Positions 10,444-20,300 of a stretch of 38,665 bases of DNA are shown here, piece after piece. Position 1 is the first letter of the stretch; the number at the start of each line of letters is the position of its first letter. The notes under the pieces were generated by a model. The model was not told the origin of the DNA. It ran no database searches and saw nothing but the letters and a program-made list of their open reading frames with translations. Origin of the DNA: Spirogloea muscicola. Taxonomy: Eukaryota; Streptophyta; Zygnematophyceae; Spirogloeales; Spirogloeaceae. Made by a program: the position numbers and the translations under genes. The stretch covers positions 170,197 through 208,861 of the forward strand of contig WELB01000203.1 of NCBI GenBank assembly GCA_009602725.1, given 5' to 3'.

Positions 10444-11491
10444 AGCTGACTAATCTGATCACATCACATGCTCATCAGACAGCCTTGAAATTTTGGCGCC
10501 AGGTCATTGCCCGGCCCTGTGAAAGTAAGACACTTAGGGTTGACTCCAGAGGAAAGGACACAACGAAAGAACACAGTTTCACTATGTGCAGCTTTCCAGG
10601 CAATAGGGTCTTATATTCAGATTTACTTAGTGATGTACGTCTTAGCATAGAGATGCTGTGAACACCCGCAGTTTGTGCTGCCATAGCAGCTTCAGATGAC
10701 AGTTTCTCCGAGTGTGCAAAACTTGATGCCTGTAGATTATTCAGGACATATGCAGTCCATACCTGTCCATCAGCACTATCACGACAAGCAATGAGAATTT
10801 GAAACCTTAGACTACGCAGGAAGCAAAGAGCAGATGTAGTGATTGGCAATGGCAAGCTGCACCTATACCTCCCATTTATGACTAGACTGTCCATCGCTTA
10901 TCATGCCGTGCACTCACACAAAACTCTTGGGACACATAATAATAACCTTGCAAGAGGTAAGAGCGACAGAGCTGTACAAAGGTAGCTTTCCAGGGATAGT
11001 AAGCGTACAACAAAAGATGTACCCCTAAACCAGGTCAGAAAAGCTCGCACCACATTGGCAGCTTCTATGGGAGAACCTATAGCTGGCAAGCAGTCACACT
11101 GGTCCAAAAAGCCAAGCTACAATTGGCAGTAGTGGGTCGAAAAAAGAGAGATCTCGGAAGTGAAGGGATGTTGCAGACAGTATAAGACACTAATCAAAAG
11201 TGCTCTGCCTCACTCAACCATTGCCTCTGTACCAGCTTGCAATGTGTTGGTGGGCTGCAGAGTCAGGCCTCGGGCACCTGTGCAAGGGTGCCTCCACGCA
11301 TCAGAAAGTACATTGATATTTGTCTATTTACGTAATGAGCTGCACTCCCTCAAAACTCATCACACTTGATGATTTAGGCAATGGGCATTGCCCATGTAAA
11401 AGCTAAGGCCATTATTGTTGAAAAGACGTCATGGCAAGAACAAGCACACATTCATCAGTGCAGTGGTATAAATTTAGAAGGACCGGATTGA
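10444..11491. other. intergenic between two converging genes, no gene recognised
   Basis: This lies between the L11 stop (+) and the stop of the small basic protein gene (-), so it probably holds both 3' UTRs. Several 60-140 codon frames are open but none resembles a known protein, and no LINE tail is seen. Confidence 0.45.
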
Positions 11492-12359
11492 TTACAACAC
11501 ACAACAATGCCAGTGACGGATTTGCTGATAGCTGAGAGGAAATTGACCTTGTGAGACAAGGCGCTTTCTGACAAGCCGAAGCCTGGCCTTCTTCCCAAAC
11601 TTCACGCCCTTGACCTTCTTGTCTGCGGCGTTGCTTGTCTGCGCAGATGCAACCCCGTTCTTATCTGCGCCAAACCCCTCCCAGAGCGACACAAAAACTC
11701 AGAAGGTCACCAACAAGCTCCTATCTACGAGCCGGAAAAGAGCTGAGATGAATATACTCCTGCCTGACACCGTCACTGTGGTTGACTTTATCGGACTGAG
11801 ACAATCCTTGGAGGAGCAATGAGGGCAGCATACTCTCAATATAGTCTAAGCAGCAGACTGTCAGACTTCCAGCAGCCATGAGCAAGTGGTAACCTAAACC
11901 CTAAAGCGGTTGTGCTCATGACGGCTTCACAAGCAGCCCGCACCTTGCACCTTTGCATCCATCATCTTGACATCTTTCACGGTCATGAGAGCGCCGGAGA
12001 CGGCAGCCTCTCTCTGGGCCTGCGCGCAAGCGCGGGCGTGGTAATTGGCGGAAGTCAGGTGGCAGAACTGAGGCATGAAGGGGCGAGCCAACCGCAATGG
12101 CAGCCAGACTTCAGCTGAGGAGCGTAACGACCAGCAGCAGCACCAGCTACATGCATGCATGGCAGGCTGAGATCCCCACGTCAGGCCCTAGCACACCGGG
12201 CGAAGCCCGTGAGGGCGGCGGCCTCCGCACCTTGCGCTTGGCGCGCTCGAGGTGCCGCCGCGCCTTGCCGCTGCGCGGGCCGGCGACAGCGGCGGCTCGC
12301 CGCTTGGCCTTCCGCCCGTCCAGCCTAGAGCCCCGGGCCGCCTTGTTGAACTTGTTCAT
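11492..12359 (-). CDS. small very basic protein, family not recognised (3 exons)
   Basis: Exons are 12359-12231, 12019-11951 and 11638-11492, all joining in phase 0 at GT-AG sites, for about 110 aa. Exon 1 reads MNKFNKAARGSRLDGRKAKR, then Ala/Arg-rich sequence ending HLERAKRK. Exon 2 is AQREAAVSGAL then TVKDVKMMDAK. Exon 3 begins with TSNAADKKVKGVKFGKKAR and LRLVRKRL. Dense Lys/Arg patches with a short acidic/Met hinge suggest a nuclear or nucleolar protein, possibly RNA-associated. That is inference from composition only. The next gene upstream is divergent and starts beyond the GGC repeat. Clean splicing across three exons makes a real gene likely. Confidence 0.65.
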
Positions 12360-12444
12360 CCTCGCTCGTTTCCCGCCGCCGGGGATGAAGCTCGCTGGAG
12401 ATCCACCGCCCGCGCTGCCGCAAGCCTCAGCAGCCGCGTCGAGC

Positions 12445-12448
12445 GAAA

Positions 12449-12485
<37 letters not shown>

Positions 12486-12555
12486 AGGCGGCGGCGGCGG
12501 CGGCTGGGGATGAGGAGGGTTTAGGGTTTGCCTCGGGGGGGGGGGGGGGGTGTGT
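12445..12555. repeat. GGC repeat and G homopolymer with telomere-like motif
   Basis: About 20 interrupted GGC units (12451-12505), then GGGTTTAGGGTTTG near 12518, then a run of about 16 G at 12535-12550. It lies just upstream of the basic-protein start on the minus strand, so probably in its promoter or 5' UTR. Such sequence is hard to assemble correctly. Confidence 0.7.
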
Positions 12556-12933
12556 GAGTCTTTAGGGCGTGTGCGACAGACTTGCACTGGCGACGATTCC
12601 ATCAAATCGTATGCGTCGCAGGGCTACCACGTGCACGGCCTTCAGCGCCGCCGCGTGGCAGGGCATGGGGACGGGCCGGGCCGGCTATGGCGGAGCGCGC
12701 CGGTGAACGGTCCCCCCGCCCTCCCTCCTCCGGCCTCCTCAGCTCCTCCCTCCCCGGAGTGCAATCGATGCTCTGTCCTCGCCCCTCGCTCAAACGGCCC
12801 AGCCTCTCTCCTCCCCCTCTCCCTGCCAGCAGGCAAGGCAAGGCTGGAAGGCACAGCAGCCTGCAGCAGCGGCGGCGGCGTCGGCGGCGGCGGCGGCGGC
12901 GTTGTCGTCGGCTTTAGCGGCGGCGGCGACGGC

Positions 12934-13052
12934 NNNNNNNNNNNNNNNNNNNNNNNNNNNNNNNNNNNNNNNNNNNNNNNNNNNNNNNNNNNNNNNNNNN
13001 NNNNNNNNNNNNNNNNNNNNNNNNNNNNNNNNNNNNNNNNNNNNNNNNNNNN
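12934..13052. other. assembly gap (119 N)
   Basis: A run of Ns between two GGC-rich stretches. It hides the 5' part of the downstream plus-strand gene. Confidence 1.
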
Positions 13053-15278
13053 CCGCACCGCGGAGCTGGCAGGCGGCAGCGGCGGCGGCAGCGCCACAGG
13101 CAGCGACAGCGGCGGCGGCGATGCGCACGACTGGGCAGCGGCGACCGTCGCCGCCAACGGCAACGGCCATGCCGGCGACGGCGACGTGATGGATGTCGTG
13201 CGGAGCGCGCTGGGCACGGAGGCGCAGCCGCACCGGCGCGAGATCCTGGACCGCATTGGCAGCGCTCTGGCAGACGGCGGCGGCGCCACGCTGCGTGACT
13301 TTGCTGGCCATGTCCTCGAGTACCGGCCGGAGGACGGGGATGACGTTGGCAGCTCAGCTGAGACGGAGGAAGAGGAGGCCGCCGCTGAGGAGGCCATGGA
13401 GGCAGGCGTGGAAGGCAGCGCCAGTCTGCGGCGGCAGCGGCGGCGGCAGGCCCAGTGGGCGGACGCGCAGTGGCGCGAGCTGCGGGGCCGGCGCATGGAG
13501 ACGGAGCAGCGGTGGAAGGAGGAGCGCGCCGCGATGCTGGCGGAGGTCGCTGGCATGCGCCGCGAGGTGGAGTCGCTGCAGGTGAGGAGTGCAGCCGTGT
13601 GCAGTCTCCCCAGCGCTCCTTGTCTGGCTGAACCTCGGCACTGGCCCGCTGCCCAAATGGCCGTCGGCGGGACTGAGAGCCGGTGTCGAGTCGCCTCCAT
13701 GGCGGCCTCGCGCGGCGCAGATGATGCTGTGCTCGCTTGAGGTCGAGGCGGCAGAGGCAGCCATTGCCACAGACGCCGGCGTGGCTGAAGCCGCAGCCAG
13801 AGACAACGTAACGCCTCCCTCCTCGCCTGCAGCTTTGCCCTCCCTCCCCCTTTCCTGCCTTGCCGAGTGGGGCCGCCGTCACAGCAGTGTGATGCGGTCA
13901 AGTAGACAGTGCTACTGCCATTCACGTGGCATCCTGCACGTTGACTGTCCGCAGGTCTCGGCGATCACCGCGGCAACGCCAGCGGTGCCGCTGGCCGCAC
14001 TCACGTACCCCGGCAGCACACCCGGTGGGCTGCAACCGCTGCAGCTTGGGCTCAGCGCAACGCCGCCGCCGCTCCGCCGCACAGACTCTGCCCTGCTCCC
14101 GGCCCTCCCGTCGCTCAAGCCATCATTGCAGCCGTCTCAGGCCGATCACGCCACCAACGCTTGCAGCGAGGCAGGTGCCTGGCGAGCACCGGCAAGCCCA
14201 TCGAAGCAAGGCAGCTGGGCAGCGCCAGCAGCAGCCGAAGATGGCGACTTCGGGCTGGCAGCGACTCTGAGGCAGAGGCAGCCAAGGCGGCAGGGGCCAC
14301 CGGGCTTGAGCCGCTTCGCCGATCCGCAAGGACCTCTGTGGGGCCACAGCGGCTTGGCAGCTGGCGCCCTGGTCCTGGTTGCAACCATTGCCGCTGCAAC
14401 ACTGAATGTTGGCGGCCGCCGCGGCGCACCAGCCCGCTTGCCCTCGACATTGGTAGCAGCTCCAGCATCCGATGGCGCCTACGTGCCGCAGCTCTTGTGA
14501 GATAGACTCTTCCTTGCTGCTCTTCTTCAGCGCAAGCCCTCGCTCTAGTGGCACTCATTGGGAGCTTTTGTAAGCCAATGGCTGCTCCTGCGGAGCTTGT
14601 GCAGGCGTGAGGCGCGGCCTGGCGTCATGGAGCTCCACCCAGCAAACTTCTATGAGATGCTGCGCTTGAGGTCAGACTTGTTAATAAGGAGCTGCGGTGT
14701 GTCAGTGATACAGCTGTGCATGTTGCTGGCCTACCTTCGTCGCTGCGGCGTCCGCAGGCGCACTCCTGAAGGGCCGGCATGACCCTTATCCTTGGGCTTT
14801 CGTGTCTCTGTCTCGCCATCTGTATCCTCAGGCCGACGTTTGTGATGTTCTACGCGCCGTGGTGCCCATACTGTCAACGCCTGGAGGGCACGTGGCAGGA
14901 GCTTGCACGGCAGCTCCCTCGCCAGGGCATGGATGTCCAGGTCTCTGTCCCCCCAACCCTCTTGCCGCCCCCCCTGCCACCATCCCTAAGCAAGAGCTCA
15001 GCTTCAAGGAGCAGCCACGAGCATCGCAGGCTCACATGGGGGTCTTCCTGACGGCAGCCAAGAGTCACGGGTCCGAGAAGCTGACTTGAACCCGTGCTGC
15101 CCCATGTTGCGCAGCTGGCGCAGCTGGACGCTTCAAGTACCCACGCATGGCAGACGCATACGAGGTCCCAGGCTTCCCAACACTCATGCTCTTTCGGCGC
15201 TTGCAGCCAGTTGCCTCCCACCTGGGGCCCCGAGATCTTGATTCCCTCCTCGCTTTCCTGGAGCTTGAACTTGCTTAA
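13053..15278 (+). CDS. membrane-anchored protein with coiled coil and C-terminal thioredoxin domain (WCPYC); 5' end in gap
   Basis: Probable thiol-disulfide oxidoreductase tethered to a membrane. Exons: ?-13581, 13955-14496, 14605-14670, 14832-14940 and 15115-15278. The first visible exon holds MDVVRSALG, an acidic EEEEAAAEE run, then a charged heptad-like region from about 13430 suggesting a coiled coil. The second is low-complexity and ends in one membrane span (SGLAAGALVLVATIAAATL). Splicing before the apparent stop at 14498 (CTCTT|gtgaga) keeps the frame into VMELHPANFYEML, then RPTFVMFYAPWCPYCQRLEG and LAQLDAS, then YEVPGFPTLMLF with the cis-Pro. LAQLDAS and KYPRMADAYEV are in different frames, a 1-nt deletion near 15131-15137. 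If that is not an error, the domain is broken after its active site. The start codon is unknown; 13189 is one candidate. It could instead be two separate genes. Confidence 0.65.
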
Positions 15279-16133
15279 CTTGGTGTGGCTTGAGTGTTGT
15301 GGCCTAGTGTACATAATCTGCGGCTTAGGACGAAATCCACTTGTGGCTAGTAATGCAAGAGCTGGCTACAGGTCTACTGCCTGTCGCATGCCCATCACGG
15401 CTGCAATAAGGATTTACCGAGGACCTCGCACCAGGCCCACTTGAGTCATCCTCGTCTGAAACCCCACACAATAATACCAGGCGGTTTCGTTGCAAGGGAA
15501 CATTCATTGCCCGCGTTTCTCACTTCTGTGACACCACTGGCGTATGTATGATGGTGGCATGCCATTCAGAAAAAAACAAGAAAGATCTTATAAGATGGAA
15601 TGAGTGATGCATAGGCGTACTGCTGTGCACGAATACTACATGTGACACCAACGAAACGTGCAACCCGCTGCTACTGCAAGAGCACTGCCTTTAATGATGA
15701 GTTGGTGAGGATGCCGTTTTTGTGATCAATGTCGACACGGTGGAGCAGGCCAAAGCAGAGCAAATCGGTAAACACAATTAAGTTCAGTTCTGTCCCTTTT
15801 GCTTATCGAATCAAGTCCGACAGTGAGCAACTCGCTTGGTAAACTGGGTATACACGGCAGACGCAAAGTCTTCTCCTTCTGGTTTCGTTCGAAGTCCGAT
15901 AGCGAGTACAGGTGAGTATGAATTAGTTGGTCAAAATGTCACATAAAGGATTTGAAACACGGTTCAAACCCGTACTCGCCAACATCGCCAACATCCTCTC
16001 TAAGTGCTTAAAAGAAAGACGAGAGGCATTTGAGAAGAAGTATAGCAGACTGCTCTTCTTCTCATTCTCTGCATTCAATTAAGTCTTCTGCCCGTAGATT
16101 TAGAGCAGGAATCAAAATTGCAGCCAAGGGCAT
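15279..16133. other. intergenic between converging genes, no gene recognised
   Basis: This holds the 3' flanks of the thioredoxin gene (+) and the lumen-protein gene (-). At about 15902-15985 GCGAGTAC pairs with GTACTCGC around a TTTGAA/TTCAAA hairpin containing GGTTCAAACCC, faintly tRNA-like. No acceptable cloverleaf could be drawn. Confidence 0.4.
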
Positions 16134-16923
16134 TCAGGAAGAGCCGCCGATGGCCGAGGCTACAGCAGCCTTGGCGTCGCCAATGGCCTCGCTAGCTGCC
16201 GAGACTGGGCCCGAGCCCTGCGCGCGCTTGGCAGCCACGCTCTCCTTCATCGCCTCTCGCCGCTTCATCTTGGCGAGCAGCTTGGCCTCGTAAGCCGACA
16301 GGCCCTCCGTGTCCTCCTTCTCCTTCTTCGGCGGCGGCGGCTTCCGCCTGCCCGCCGCCTGCGCCACCTCCACGTCCGCTGCCAAGGCCAGGAGCACGGC
16401 TGTGAAAGCCACCCTGCGGAGAAACCATGCAGCGTGGCAGTCAGGCCGGACTCGTGGCCAATGCAGTCCTGCCCAGGCGCCAGCCATGAAATCCCAGACA
16501 GTCACTCAGGGCTACGGTCACGCAAAAGCTTTGCTGCCGCGAATCTTGGGCCGTCGTTCAGGTACCTTGCGCCGGCCAGGCCGGAGAGCCTTGTGGTCAA
16601 TGGTCATCTGGCTTCATGCTGGGACAATGAAGCCTTTATTTTGTTACAGCCTCGCTTGGGTCAAGCCCAGGCAAAGCCGAGGGTGCAAGGCGTACAGCGA
16701 GCACTACTCACAGCGTGGAGGACCTGCGCGTCGTCGTCCCACTGAGCGGCGCCGCGCCTTTCGCAGACGTCTCGGCCGACTCGTCGGCGGCGCAGGCGGC
16801 ACGGCACTCGCCCGCTGGACGGGGAAGGCGGGCTAGGGTCGCCCTCCGGGGCTCCTTCGCTGGCGCGGCGGCGGCGGCTGAGAGGAGGCCCGCCGGGGCC
16901 GCCACCAGGCGGAGGCCCGCCAT
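16134..16923 (-). CDS. small chloroplast protein with bipartite thylakoid-lumen signal
   Basis: Two exons, 16923-16712 and 16413-16134, joined CT|gtgagt...ccgcag|G, for 163 aa. The first about 65 residues are Ala/Arg/Ser-rich with few acidic residues, like a stroma-targeting peptide. Then comes a twin Arg (TTTRRSS), the hydrophobic stretch LVAFTAVLLALAADVEVAQA and an AQA/A cleavage-type motif, a layout used for lumen delivery by the Tat route. The predicted mature part (about 70 residues) begins AGRRKPPPPKKEKEDTEGLS and contains YEAKLLAKMKRREAMKESVA, ending Ala/Ser-rich. It loosely resembles a short conserved plant plastid protein sometimes labelled photosystem I subunit N-like. I could not confirm that and give no symbol. 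The hydrophobic part could instead remain as an anchor. Confidence 0.7.
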
Positions 16924-17199
16924 GGCTGCCGCTCGAGGAGCCCCGCTGAACAGCGGCGGCGGCGGCGGGCAGTGGATGGTCGATATGTGCAAGCTCGCCA
17001 CGTATGTCGAGACGGCGGTGTGCCCACCGGTTTCCGGCTGGTGGAGTGTGCTTTGCATTAGCCCACCGTTCGCAGGAGATGCGTGGGGCTGTGGCGGCCT
17101 TCGAAGCTGGGGAACGTGCAACATCATGTGGATAAGGGCTTGTGATGCCCCCCCCGCACGGACAGGATCAAGAAGAAGTGGCGCTCCTAACAAGGGCAA

Positions 17200-17290
17200 G
17201 GGCTCTGAAAAGCCAGCCCGAAAAGAATTGACAAAGGTTCGAAGGGGCCAAAAAACGCTTAGCAGCTACGAAGGGGCCTGAAGAAGCTAC
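17200..17290 (-). mobile_element. diverged LINE-B 3' tail
   Basis: CTCTGAAAAGCCAGCCCGAA followed by GGGGCC and CGCTTAGCAGCTACG corresponds to the LINE-B 3' UTR read on the minus strand, with several changes and only half of the hairpin. Boundaries are approximate. Confidence 0.45.
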
Positions 17291-17349
17291 GTCAGAAACG
17301 GGGGGAGGATGGACAGGATCACCGTCAGACGGTAGCTAATAGAAAGAAA

Positions 17350-20300
17350 GTGGCTCTCCCAACGAAAGTACCCAATGGGGGAAAGCGAAGAGAGAGAGAG
17401 AGCGAGAGACGCTTTCAGTAGGAAAATGCGTGTATTAAGAGATGGGGAGGCCATGTGTGGCCAAGTACAAAGGCAAGCACATTGGACAAATGTACGTCAC
17501 CTGCTGCTGCTGCTAAGCTGACCCGCTCAGTAACCACGAGTCAGCACATAGAGGTCGCTAGCTGACGCTCGAATACCGGACGGCAATTGACTAGCTCTTG
17601 TGCCAGCAGCTAAGGCTCGACCAGCTTTCTGATGCAGAGCATACGCCTGAGCTCGTTGCAGACAGGTTGACACTCGACGTCGCAGAAATGACAGATAGGC
17701 TGCCGGCATACCCATCTGGGCTGGGAGCATATCCTCGCGTCGTGCATATTCCAGACTCGCTATGTTCTCGAGTAGGGTATGGAAGCGAGGACCCAAGCAG
17801 CCGAAAGTGTCGATTGCGGCCGGGAGGAGGTGGTCACTGCGGGGGTAGTCTGAGTAGTGTCGGAGCTTTTTCTGCTCAGCACCTCCCACTGCGTGGCCAG
17901 CAATGTGTGTGGAAGCGGAACTCTTGTATGCCTCAGTCACCACCACATCAACCAAAGCTCGTGGGCCTCCGCCAGGTTGTACACCCACAATGTCCAGGGT
18001 GCGACGGTGATGGCCTCCCTGGGAATCCGTGGTGATGGGCATTACATTGCTCACTTCAACGATGGCGCGGTAGCCGGCGTCGCGCATCAAGCCCGCCAGG
18101 GCGTCCCGTAGGAGATTGTGGACGCCCACCACCTCAGGGCCTGTGGGACACCGCAGCATGTGGGTGGCTAGGTCTCCGCCCTCCGTACGGAAGCCACACT
18201 CACACTGAGTTACTCCAATCAGGCAGGTCGGGGGCAGGCCCAGGAACAGCTGGAGAAGCGTCCGGAATGCTTCAGGGCTGATTTTGAAAGCGTTGTGGAT
18301 TGCGTGTGTGGTGAGCCAATCCGTTGCCCCAGGCGTTGCGAGCGATGTGAGACGTGCCAGACTCCTTGGATTGGTCTTGATATCCGGCATCGTCCTCAAC
18401 GCCTTGCGACGCTCGTCCTCAACTGCCGCAACGAGTCTGGCCTGTGCCGCTTTGTCTGGTGCTTGAGCAAGCGCTGAGAAGGGGGTGAGGAGGGGTTGTA
18501 GGGACGGGAAGGAGCCGAGTGCTGACTCCCGGATGCTCCTCAGTTGTACTTGGAATGCCAAGGAGCCTTCCTCCACCTCGGCTGCAGGGCCGGCCAGGCA
18601 AGGGAAGCGCAAGGGAAGAAGGGAGGCAACCTGGTGCCAGCAACCGAGAAAGGCTGCCTGCGCCGTCTGTTCAAGTGACCGGCAGCCCAGGCCGCCCATT
18701 CGTGTGGGAAGGGATGCCTGCAGGGAGGATGAAGGTGAGGGGAAGGATGGGTGTTGAATCAGGGAAGCCAGGGTTTGCCGGAGGGAGGTGTCGAACTCCT
18801 TGTACAGCTCGCCCACCATGTCCGTTGGGGCGACTGTCCGCTGCAGGTAGCCAGCTCGTTGACCGATGCAGCGAGTAAGGATGGCCAGCGCCAGCTGCGG
18901 ATCTCCGAGGAGGGGAAGGGAGGGAAGGGGGGCAAGGTGTTGCTGCAGGCGTTCACGCAAGTCCTCCGCAATGTGGGATGGTGTGCCAAGGGGAACTTTG
19001 AGAACAGCCAGCCCATTGGCAGGGGTCTGGCAGCCTGGTGGGAGCTGGAGGTTGGTGGGGAGGGGGCGTGGTGACCATGCCACGTTCTTGGTGGGGCAGA
19101 CCCGCAGGCCCATTGTGCTCAGTTCGTGTACGAGCAAGGGATAAGCCGCCATGACTTCTGACGGTGGGCCGACGATATGTGTGTCGTCTGCATAGGAGGG
19201 GAAGAGGAGGTTCGGGTGCAGGCTTTGGGTGCGCCGTAGTGCTCGGGAATGTGCCAAGGCGAAAAGTATGGGGCTGAGGGGATCTCCCTGGCGTGTGCCA
19301 GTTGTGGACCATAAGGTCGTCCAAGACTCCTCCGAACGCCACAGCAGCCGCCCTGGCCGGCCATAGGCCATGAGGAAATAGGGGATTAAGGAGGGGAAGT
19401 GATCACGCAGCTCCTCCATGATGGCGTTGCGCTCCACAGTGTTGAATGCATTGGCTATGTCCAATCCAAGGACCATGTGTGATGGGTTGACATCCAGCGC
19501 TGCGCGGATCCCGTGGACGAGGGCCTCTGCCCCGCAGGACATGCCAGCACCAAATTGGTGGGGTGCAAAATGGGTGGACAGCTGGGACTTTAGCTCGCCG
19601 CACAAAGCCTTGGTCACCAGCCGCATTATTACTTCTGTCATGGCGATGGGCCTGACACCACCTGACGGCTTGGCCAGGGCCAGCAGGTGGCTGGAGTTGA
19701 GAGCGTCGGCGATGCGGGGGGGGATGGTGGCTCTGGTGATGTGCCGGCAGGTGGAGAGGAGCAGAGAGAAGCTTCTTTCGTCTCCATTTTGGAAGATGTC
19801 CCGTAGGTGCTCGAAGAGCCATCCAGAAGGGCCTCCAGACACCATTCGGGGGGCTTTGGTGAGGGCCGTGCGGAGCGCATCTGCTGAAAGTTCAAGAGGA
19901 GTGGGGAGCTCGCCAACCCAGGGCTCAAGAGGGTGCTGAGGAGGAGGATGCAGCTGGCGCAAGGTGGCTTCAGTGGCCTCATTGTTTGCTGCCAAGGGGT
20001 CGGGGCAGAGGGCCTGAGCGGCTCGAGAGAGCTCTCCTGCTCTGCCAAAGCGTCTTGCACGCGCTAGGTTGCCAATCATGGACTGTTGAGAGGGCTGGTT
20101 GCGGGTGCCTCCACGTGCACGTCGTTCTGAGAGCGCGACCCGAGCGGCTGCTGCACGCTGCTGAGCCAGCTCCTCCCACTTGCCGCTGGCGAAGCGAGCC
20201 AATCTGTCCTGAAGGCATTTGCGGCCACCAACGCCAAAGGAGGGAAGAGGGCCAAGCACGAGCTTGGGGAAGAGCAGGTACAGCGCCCAGGCCGCCTCGT

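Noticed and set aside
10475-10894. 139-codon minus-strand frame after MRPL11
   Set aside because: No recognisable domain and no partner exons, and the position fits convergent 3' UTR sequence.
12642-13925. Long minus-strand frames over the 12.6-13.9 kb region
   Set aside because: Arg/Ala/Pro/Ser-rich antisense shadows of a GC-rich plus-strand exon, spanning the N gap. No splice-consistent protein features.
13589-14500. Treating 13589-14500 as one intron-free gene ending at the TGA at 14498
   Set aside because: The 5' part is intronic (gtgagg at 13582, gcag before 13955). The TGA overlaps a good donor that keeps frame into the thioredoxin exons.
15902-15985. tRNA-like sequence with GGTTCAAACCC and pairing ends
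   Set aside because: The B-box resemblance is explained by a TTTGAA/TTCAAA hairpin. The T-stem has only 4 pairs, and no D or anticodon arm could be drawn.
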